In this document: piece after piece, positions 58,292-64,000 of the stretch | How the letters are laid out: every line of letters begins with the position of its first letter | Numbering within the stretch: position 1 is the first letter of the stretch | Assembly: GCF_002979555.1 (NCBI RefSeq) | Contig: NZ_PCOZ01000002.1 | Span: forward strand, 310,001-374,000 | DNA from: Pseudomonas sp. MYb60 | Lineage (GTDB): Bacteria; Pseudomonadota; Gammaproteobacteria; Pseudomonadales; Pseudomonadaceae | Direction of reading: 5' to 3' | Length of the DNA: 64,000 nucleotides | Program-made: the position numbers and the translations under genes | The notes under the pieces: generated by a model | The model's database searches: none | Seen by the model: only the letters and a program-made list of their open reading frames with translations | Told to the model about the DNA's origin: nothing

Positions 58292-59632
58292 ATGGACCCT
58301 TCCCCTGGCATCACCCTCGCGACACTCTTCGCCGACTTCGGCATGATTCTTTTTGCACTGGTCCTGGTACTGCTCAACGGTTTCTTCGTTGCGGCGGAAT
58401 TCGCCATGGTCAAACTGCGCTCCACCCGGGTCGAGGCCATTGCCGACACCAACGGCTGGCGCGGGCAGATCCTGCGCACCGTGCACAGCCAGCTCGACGC
58501 CTACCTGTCGGCCTGCCAGCTGGGTATCACCCTCGCCTCCCTGGGCCTGGGCTGGGTCGGCGAACCGGCCTTCGCGCACATCCTCGAGCCGCTGCTGGGC
58601 GCCGCGGGCGTCGAGTCGCCGGAAGTGATCAAGGGCGTGTCGTTCTTCGCCGCGTTCTTCGTGATTTCCTACCTGCACATCGTGGTCGGCGAGCTGGCGC
58701 CCAAGTCCTGGGCGATCCGCAAACCCGAGCTGCTGTCGCTGTGGACGGCGGTGCCGCTGTACCTGTTCTACTGGGCGATGTACCCGGCGATCTACCTGCT
58801 CAACGCCAGCGCCAACGCGATCCTGCGCATCGCCGGCCAAGGCGAGCCCGGCCCGCACCACGAGCACCATTACAGCCGCGAAGAACTCAAGCTGATCCTG
58901 CACTCCAGCCGTGGCCAGGACCCAAGCGACCAAGGCATGCGCGTCCTGGCTTCCGCCGTGGAAATGGGCGAGCTGGAAGTGGTGGACTGGGCCAACTCCC
59001 GTGAAGACCTGGTGACCCTGGACTTCAACGCCCCGCTCAAGGAAATCCTCGCGCTGTTCCGCCGCCACAAATTCAGCCGTTACCCGGTGTACGACGCGGT
59101 GCGCAACGAGTTCGTCGGCCTGCTGCACATCAAGGATCTGCTGCTGGAACTGGCGGCCCTGGACCACATCCCCGAGTCGTTCAACCTGGCCGAGCTGACC
59201 CGCCCACTGGAGCGCGTGTCGCGGCACATGCCGCTGTCGCAGTTGCTGGAGCAGTTCCGCAAGGGCGGCGCGCACTTTGCCCTGGTGGAAGAGGCCGACG
59301 GCAAGATCATCGGCTACCTCACCATGGAAGACGTGCTGGAAGTACTGGTGGGCGACATCCAGGACGAACACCGCAAGGCCGAGCGCGGCATCCTGGCCTA
59401 CCAGCCGGGCAAGCTGCTGGTGCGCGGCGACACGCCGTTGTTCAAGGTTGAACGCCTGCTGGGCATCGACCTGGACCACATCGAAGCCGAAACCCTCGCC
59501 GGCCTGATCTACGAGACCCTCAAGCGAGTGCCGGAAGAGGAAGAAGTGCTGGAAGTGGAAGGCTTGCGCATCATCATCAAGAAGATGAAAGGGCCGAAGA
59601 TCGTGCTGGCCAAGGTTCTACTACTCGACTAA
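58292..59632 (+). CDS. CNNM/CorB-type transporter-associated protein (hemolysin family)
   Basis: A 446-residue membrane protein of the CNNM/CorC-HlyC group. The N-terminal CNNM domain (about 1-180) has several helices and FALVLVLLNGFFVAAEFAMVKLRSTRVEAIAD. Two CBS domains follow (about 200-330; with LKEILALFRRHKFSRYPVYDAVRNEFVGLLHIKDLLLE, and DGKIIGYLTMEDVLEVLVGDIQDE), then the C-terminal CorC/HlyC domain. Members transport or regulate Mg2+ or other divalent metals; 'hemolysin' is an old label. ATG 58292 matches the family beginning MDPSP. It lies between phoR and the response regulator gene. Confidence 0.9.
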   Translation: MDPSPGITLATLFADFGMILFALVLVLLNGFFVAAEFAMVKLRSTRVEAIADTNGWRGQILRTVHSQLDAYLSACQLGITLASLGLGWVGEPAFAHILEPLLGAAGVESPEVIKGVSFFAAFFVISYLHIVVGELAPKSWAIRKPELLSLWTAVPLYLFYWAMYPAIYLLNASANAILRIAGQGEPGPHHEHHYSREELKLILHSSRGQDPSDQGMRVLASAVEMGELEVVDWANSREDLVTLDFNAPLKEILALFRRHKFSRYPVYDAVRNEFVGLLHIKDLLLELAALDHIPESFNLAELTRPLERVSRHMPLSQLLEQFRKGGAHFALVEEADGKIIGYLTMEDVLEVLVGDIQDEHRKAERGILAYQPGKLLVRGDTPLFKVERLLGIDLDHIEAETLAGLIYETLKRVPEEEEVLEVEGLRIIIKKMKGPKIVLAKVLLLD

Positions 59633-59647
59633 CAGCAAGGCATCTTT

Positions 59648-59677
59648 TGTGGCGAGGGAGCTTGCTCCCTCGCCACA
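59648..59677. repeat. Perfect hairpin of a second REP type
   Basis: TGTGGCGAGGGAGC with its exact complement around a TT centre (14-bp stem). The core GCGAGGGAGC differs from the GGAGGGGGC type and is a separate family of REP sequence. It lies between convergent genes. Confidence 0.9.
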
Positions 59678-59687
59678 GAGTCTGTGC

Positions 59688-60596
59688 CTACGCACCCGGC
59701 ACAAAATGCTTCTGCGCGGTGCCGCGGGCGATCAGGCGGGAGATGTAGTCCATTTTCTGCGCGTCCTGGTCGATAAACCGGAAGGTCAGTTGCAACCAGT
59801 CGCTGTCCGGGCGGGGCTCGTGGGCGACGATGGCGTGCAGGTAGCCGTTGAGGCGTGCCACTTCGGCGTTGTCGCCTTGCTCGAGGTCGAGAACGGCGCT
59901 TTCCAGTACCTGAGGCAGCACTTCACCCCGACGCACGACCAGCAGCGCTTCCTTGATGCTCAGCGCCTTGATCACGCATTGCTGGTTGCCGCTGGACAGG
60001 CGCAACTGGCCTTGGCCACGACCGCCCGCCGGCGCCGCTGCTGGTGCCTTGACCGGCGGGCTGTTGAGCAGCCCTTTGCTCGGCGCGGGTGCTGCCGCCG
60101 CTGCCGGGGCCGCACGCACGGCTTCGGGTTTGCCGCCGGTGAGGGCGCTGAGAGAATCGTTGCCAAAGGCCGAGTTCATCTTGGTGGGCGCGCTGGCCAC
60201 CAGCGCGTCGAGGCGGCCTACCTTGTGCAGGGCCTGCTTGACCTTGTTCAGCAGCTGTTCGTTGGTGAACGGCTTGCTGACATAGCCGGAAACCCCGGCC
60301 TGGATCGCCTGGACCACGTTTTCCTTGTCGCCCCGGCTGGTCACCATCACGAACGGCATGGCCTTGAGGTGAGGTTGCTCGCGGCACCAGGTCAGCAGTT
60401 CAAGCCCGGACATCTCCGGCATTTCCCAGTCACACAGCACCAGGTCGAACGTCTCGCGCATCAGGATGGCCTGGGCCTTTTTGCCGTTCACCGCGTCTTC
60501 CAGCTTGATCCCGGGGAAGTAGTTGCGCAGGCACTTCTTCACCAGATCGCGGATAAACGAGGCGTCATCCACCACCAATACACTGACTTTACTCAT
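59688..60596 (-). CDS. CheY-like response regulator with C-terminal domain of unknown type
   Basis: A 302-residue response regulator. The receiver (about 1-125) has VLVVDDASFIRDLV, the phospho-acceptor Asp56 in LVLCDWEMPEMSG, and a lysine in SGYVSKPF. An Ala/Pro-rich linker (about 155-195) leads to a C-terminal domain (about 200-300; SGNQQCVIKALSIKEALLVVRRGEVLPQVLESAVLDLE and LQLTFRFIDQDAQKMDYISRLIARG) that looks like a PilZ relative. The output is therefore not DNA binding. It is the PA5364-like gene of this locus. No kinase adjoins it. Confidence 0.85.
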   Translation of the reverse strand: MSKVSVLVVDDASFIRDLVKKCLRNYFPGIKLEDAVNGKKAQAILMRETFDLVLCDWEMPEMSGLELLTWCREQPHLKAMPFVMVTSRGDKENVVQAIQAGVSGYVSKPFTNEQLLNKVKQALHKVGRLDALVASAPTKMNSAFGNDSLSALTGGKPEAVRAAPAAAAAPAPSKGLLNSPPVKAPAAAPAGGRGQGQLRLSSGNQQCVIKALSIKEALLVVRRGEVLPQVLESAVLDLEQGDNAEVARLNGYLHAIVAHEPRPDSDWLQLTFRFIDQDAQKMDYISRLIARGTAQKHFVPGA

Positions 60597-60721
60597 CGAC
60601 CCTTCATCCTATAAAAACGCTGGCACGCAAGACGCCCGACTGATGGCATTTTGCCAAAACCCTGCAGTCACGTTGAGACTTTATTTCGCCCCACGCGCTA
60701 TAAATTCGGTTGCCGCAAACG

Positions 60722-60753
60722 AAAACGCCCGACCAGAGGCCGGGCGTTAATTT
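60722..60753 (-). terminator. Terminator of phoU
   Basis: Stem AACGCCCG/CGGGCGTT with a nine-base loop, flanked by a TTTTC tail on the minus strand, 12 bases after the phoU stop. Confidence 0.82.
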
Positions 60754-60764
60754 CTCGGGCAACC

Positions 60765-61526
60765 TTACTTATCGTCAGTTTCGCCCGGAACATTAGGGGT
60801 TTGATCGGCGGAACCTTCAACTTCGGCCTTCATGCGCTTGAGGCCCATGTGCCGCACATCGGTGCCGCGTACCAGGTAGATCACCAGCTCCGAGATGTTT
60901 CGCGCGTGGTCGCCGATACGCTCCAGCGAACGCAGCACCCAGATGATGCTCAAGACCCGCGAGATCGAGCGCGGGTCTTCCATCATGTAGGTGGCCAGCT
61001 CGCGCAGGGCGGTCTTGTATTCGCGGTCGATGACCTTGTCGTATTGGGCCACCGACAGGGCCAGGTCGGCGTCGAAACGGGCGAACGCGTCCAACGCATC
61101 GCGCACCATGTTGCGCACCTGGTCGCCAATGTGGCGCACTTCCACGTAGCCGCGCGGCGCTTCGCCTTCTTCACACAGCTGGATGGCGCGACGGGCGATC
61201 TTGGTGGCCTCGTCGCCGATACGCTCGAGGTCGATCACCGACTTGGAGATGCTGATGATCAAACGCAGGTCGGAGGCCGCCGGCTGGCGACGGGCCAGGA
61301 TGCGCAGGCATTCTTCGTCGATGTTGCGTTCCATCTGGTTGATCTGGTCGTCGATCTCACGCACTTGCTGGGCCAGGCCCGAGTCGGCCTCGATCAGCGC
61401 AGTGACGGCGTCGTTGACTTGTTTCTCCACCAGCCCGCCCATCGCCAGGAGGTGGCTGCGCACTTCCTCGAGCTCGGCGTTGAACTGCGCGGAGATGTGA
61501 TGGGTAAGGCCTTCTTTGCTGATCAT
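60765..61526 (-). CDS. phoU: Phosphate transport regulator PhoU
   Basis: A 253-residue PhoU. It is made of two three-helix bundles with ECLRILARRQPAASDLRLIISISKSVIDLERIGDEATKIARRA and WVLRSLERIGDHARNISELVIYLVRG, the metal-binding motifs. It links PstSCAB to PhoR and represses the Pho regulon under phosphate excess. It is the last gene of the pst operon, 70 bases after pstB, and is followed by a terminator. Confidence 0.97.
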   Translation of the reverse strand: MISKEGLTHHISAQFNAELEEVRSHLLAMGGLVEKQVNDAVTALIEADSGLAQQVREIDDQINQMERNIDEECLRILARRQPAASDLRLIISISKSVIDLERIGDEATKIARRAIQLCEEGEAPRGYVEVRHIGDQVRNMVRDALDAFARFDADLALSVAQYDKVIDREYKTALRELATYMMEDPRSISRVLSIIWVLRSLERIGDHARNISELVIYLVRGTDVRHMGLKRMKAEVEGSADQTPNVPGETDDK

Positions 61527-61596
61527 GTTGGCGTCCTTGGAGCGTCCGGTAAGGTGCGGAGAACCGCAGCGTCAGTGCGAGGAAAACCCCGGCATC

Positions 61597-62430
61597 CTAG
61601 CCGTAGCGACCGGTGATGTAGTCTTCGGTCTGCTTCTTCGCCGGATTGGTGAACAGGGTGTCGGTGTCGCCGAACTCCACCAGTTTGCCCATGTACATGA
61701 ACGCGGTGTAGTCGGAAACCCGGGCCGCCTGTTGCATGTTGTGGGTCACGATGACGATGGTGAACTTGGACTTGAGCTCGTAGATCAGTTCTTCGACTTT
61801 CAGCGTGGAGATTGGGTCGAGTGCCGAGCAGGGTTCGTCGAGCAGCAGTACTTCCGGCTCAACGGCGATGGTGCGGGCAATGACCAAACGCTGTTGCTGA
61901 CCGCCGGACAGGCCGAGGGCCGACTCGTGCAGACGGTCCTTCACTTCGTCCCACAGCGCCGCGCCTTTCAACGCCCATTCAACCGCTTCGTCGAGCACAC
62001 GCTTCTTGTTGATGCCCTGGATGCGCAGGCCGTAGACCACGTTTTCATAGATGGTCTTGGGGAACGGGTTGGGCTTCTGGAACACCATGCCCACGCGACG
62101 ACGCAGTTCGGCCACGTCTTCGCCCTTGCGGTAGATGTTGGTGCCGTAGAGGTTGATGGCACCGTCAACACGGCAACCGTCCACCAGGTCGTTCATGCGG
62201 TTGAAGGTGCGCAGCAGCGTGGACTTGCCGCAGCCGGACGGGCCGATGAAGGCCGTAACGCGCTGCTTGGGGATGTTCATGCTGACGTCGAACAGTGCCT
62301 GCTTTTCACCGTAGTACAGGCTCAGGCCCGGGACTTCGATGGCCACGGTTTCCTGGGCCAGGCTCAGGCTCTGCTTGTCGCGACCCAGGGCAGACATGTT
62401 GATGCCGTGGGTGTGGGTGTCTTGTTGCAT
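61597..62430 (-). CDS. pstB: Phosphate ABC transporter ATP-binding protein PstB
   Basis: A 277-residue ABC ATPase. Walker [10 protein letters not shown] (63-71), signature LSGGQQQR (174-181) and Walker [17 protein letters not shown] (from 194) are present, with the PstB-specific [19 protein letters not shown] loop. It drives high-affinity phosphate uptake. GGAG lies six bases before the ATG. pstA ends 73 bases upstream on the same strand, with a REP hairpin in the gap. Confidence 0.97.
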   Translation of the reverse strand: MQQDTHTHGINMSALGRDKQSLSLAQETVAIEVPGLSLYYGEKQALFDVSMNIPKQRVTAFIGPSGCGKSTLLRTFNRMNDLVDGCRVDGAINLYGTNIYRKGEDVAELRRRVGMVFQKPNPFPKTIYENVVYGLRIQGINKKRVLDEAVEWALKGAALWDEVKDRLHESALGLSGGQQQRLVIARTIAVEPEVLLLDEPCSALDPISTLKVEELIYELKSKFTIVIVTHNMQQAARVSDYTAFMYMGKLVEFGDTDTLFTNPAKKQTEDYITGRYG

Positions 62431-62460
62431 GGGATGCTCCCTGTGCTACCAATTCATTGC

Positions 62461-62486
62461 GTGGGAGGGGGCTTGCCCCTCCCACA
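62461..62486. repeat. REP hairpin inside the pst operon
   Basis: Stem GTGGGAGGGG/CCCCTCCCAC with a short GCTTG centre. It lies between pstA and pstB on the same strand, so it could reduce pstB-phoU expression or protect the upstream mRNA rather than end a convergent transcript. Confidence 0.88.
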
Positions 62487-62503
62487 TTGAGTCCAAGTTC
62501 AGA

Positions 62504-64000
62504 TCAGCTATCCAACGCTTTGTATTTTTCGCGCAGGTGGTTACGAATCCACACCGCCGACAGGTTGAGCGTGGCAATCACCACCACCAGCAGCAACGCG
62601 GTGGCGTACACCAGCGGTCGTGCGGCTTCGACGTTGGGGCTCTGGAAGCCGACGTCATAAATATGGAAGCCCAGGTGCATGATCTTCTGGTCCAGGTGCA
62701 AGTACGGGTAGTTGCCGTCCAGCGGCAGCGACGGCGCCAGTTTCACCACGCCCACCAGCATCAGCGGCGCCACTTCACCCGCGGCCCGGGCCACGGCGAG
62801 GATCATGCCGGTCATCATCGCCGGGCTGGCCATCGGCAGCACGATTTTCCACAGCGTTTCCGCCTTGGTTGCGCCGAGGGCCAGGGAGCCTTCACGCACG
62901 GTGCGGGGAATCCGCGCCAGGCCTTCCTCAGTGGCCACGATCACCACCGGCACCGCCAGCAGCGCCAGGGTCAGCGAGGCCCACAGCAGGCCCGGCGTAC
63001 CGAAGGTCGGCGCCGGCAGGGCTTCGGCGAAGAACAGGCGGTCAACCGACCCCCCCAGCACATAAACGAAGAAGCCCAGGCCGAATACGCCGTAGACGAT
63101 GGCCGGTACGCCGGCCAGGTTATTCACGGCGATACGGATGATGCGCGTCAGGGTGTTCTGCTTGGCGTATTCACGCAGGTACACCGCCGCCAGCACGCCG
63201 AACGGGGTCACGATCATCGCCATGATCAGGGTCATCATCACGGTGCCGAAAATGGCCGGGAAAATCCCGCCTTCGGTGTTGGCTTCCCGTGGGTCGTCGC
63301 TGAGGAATTCCCAGACTTTGCTGAAATAGAAACCGATCTTGGTGAGCGTGCCCATGCCATTCGGCTGGTAGGCATGCACCACTTTGCCGATGCCGATTTC
63401 GACTTCCTTGCCGTTACCATCACGGGCCGTCAGCGCGTCGCGGTTGAACTGGGTGTGCAGATCGGCCAGGCGCGCCTCGATGTCCTGGTAGCGGGCGTTC
63501 AGCTCGGCGCGGTCGGCGTCCATGTCGGCCTGGGCAGCAGCGTCAAGCTTGCCTTCCAGCTCCAGTTTGCGACCGTGCAGGCGGATGCGCTCCAGCCCGG
63601 CATTGATCGCGCCGATATCGGATTTTTCCAGGCTCTTGAGCTGGGCGGCGAGTTTGTTGACGCGCTCGACACGGGCTTGCAGCTCCGGCCACGCGGCCTC
63701 GCCCTCGGCAATCACCTTGCCATCCTGCTTGACGTTGACCAAGGTGCCGTAGAAGTTGCCCCACTCACGGCGTTCGATGGCCATGAGGTTGACGGGCTTG
63801 GTCTGGTCCTTGAGCCACTCGCCGACGATCCAGGTGAAGTCGTTGCCGTTGAGGTCGCGGTTACCGACCTTGATCAGCTCGCGGGTCATGAATTCCGGAC
63901 CCTGGTCCGGCACCGGCAAGCCCGCGCTTTTGAGGCGCTCGCGCGGCACTTCTTCCTTCTGCACCACTTCGCCGATGACGACATGGTTTGCCTGGCCGGG
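62504..64000 (-). CDS. pstA: Phosphate ABC transporter permease PstA (5' end outside window)
   Basis: At least 498 residues, with the frame still open at the window end. The C-terminal part (from about residue 270) has PstA permease helices and motifs: SDDPREANTEGGIFPAIFGTVMMTLIMAMIVTPFGVLAAVYL, then YGVFGLGFFVYVLGGSVDRLFF, and RTVREGSLALGATKAETLWKIVLP (the ATPase-contact loop). The part upstream is a long soluble region including a charged coiled coil (ERVNKLAAQLKSLEKSD and later). Such a long N-terminal extension is found in Pseudomonas PstA. The GTG at 63967 is internal, not the true start. Confidence 0.9.
   Translation of the reverse strand, partial: PGQANHVVIGEVVQKEEVPRERLKSAGLPVPDQGPEFMTRELIKVGNRDLNGNDFTWIVGEWLKDQTKPVNLMAIERREWGNFYGTLVNVKQDGKVIAEGEAAWPELQARVERVNKLAAQLKSLEKSDIGAINAGLERIRLHGRKLELEGKLDAAAQADMDADRAELNARYQDIEARLADLHTQFNRDALTARDGNGKEVEIGIGKVVHAYQPNGMGTLTKIGFYFSKVWEFLSDDPREANTEGGIFPAIFGTVMMTLIMAMIVTPFGVLAAVYLREYAKQNTLTRIIRIAVNNLAGVPAIVYGVFGLGFFVYVLGGSVDRLFFAEALPAPTFGTPGLLWASLTLALLAVPVVIVATEEGLARIPRTVREGSLALGATKAETLWKIVLPMASPAMMTGMILAVARAAGEVAPLMLVGVVKLAPSLPLDGNYPYLHLDQKIMHLGFHIYDVGFQSPNVEAARPLVYATALLLVVVIATLNLSAVWIRNHLREKYKALDS

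Overview
This 64 kb window looks like chromosomal core DNA of a Pseudomonas in the P. fluorescens group. The gene order (ubiK-comM ... rep-xpt ... dadX-dadA-lrp ... rpmG-rpmB ... radC-coaBC-dut-algC-argB-pyrE-crc-rph-gmk-rpoZ-spoT-ridA ... exbB-exbD-tonB-oxyR-recG ... hupB-rubredoxin genes-ubiC-ubiA-phoB-phoR ... phoU-pstB-pstA) is, as far as I recall, the order of the PA5289-PA5367 segment of P. aeruginosa. The G+C-rich hairpins with a GTGGGAGGG...CCCTCCCAC core are REP/REPIN elements typical of fluorescent pseudomonads. I see no prophage, IS element, integron, CRISPR array, tRNA or rRNA.

Layout. 1-8.3 kb: ubiquinone accessory factor UbiK, ComM/YifB ATPase, a chemoreceptor, a LysR regulator divergent from a MATE efflux pump, and a GGDEF-EAL c-di-GMP protein with a degenerate GSDEF motif. 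8.6-13.8 kb: Rep helicase, xanthine phosphoribosyltransferase, an acetyl-CoA hydrolase/transferase family protein and cytochrome c5. 14-26.5 kb: an amino acid and amine catabolic block with an XRE-cupin regulator, alanine racemase DadX, D-amino acid dehydrogenase DadA, a divergent Lrp regulator, a PuuB-like oxidase, a DUF1127 protein divergent from a MocR regulator, a phospholipase D lipoprotein, an MFS transporter, a KauB/PuuC-like aldehyde dehydrogenase and a cupin. 26.5-43 kb: L33 and L28, a peptide-binding protein, RadC, CoaBC-Dut-AlgC-ArgB, PyrE divergent from Crc, RNase PH, YicC-Gmk-RpoZ-SpoT-RidA, and a tandem pair of related secreted proteins. 43-53.7 kb: an epimerase-like protein, the ExbB-ExbD-TonB energy module, OxyR-RecG, a YbaK-HDOD protein, an SCP2-like protein, HU, and rubredoxin reductase with rubredoxin. 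53.8-64 kb: UbiC-UbiA, a secreted repeat protein, PhoB-PhoR with a good Pho box, a CNNM transporter, a CheY-like response regulator, and PhoU-PstB-PstA; pstA runs off the window end.

Most genes are housekeeping. Three functional groupings stand out: alanine/polyamine catabolism under Lrp, XRE-cupin and MocR regulators; phosphate sensing and uptake (PhoBR facing PstAB-PhoU); and nucleotide/stringent-response functions (Gmk-RpoZ-SpoT). The best leads outside ordinary annotation are a tandem gene pair whose last 120 bp are about 96% identical although the rest has diverged (probable gene conversion), the near-systematic placement of REP hairpins at convergent gene junctions, several unexplained palindromes in promoter regions (upstream of rep, upstream of rpmB, and between pyrE and crc), and the absence of the RidA-family gene I would expect between dadA and dadX. 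I found no convincing new multi-gene system.
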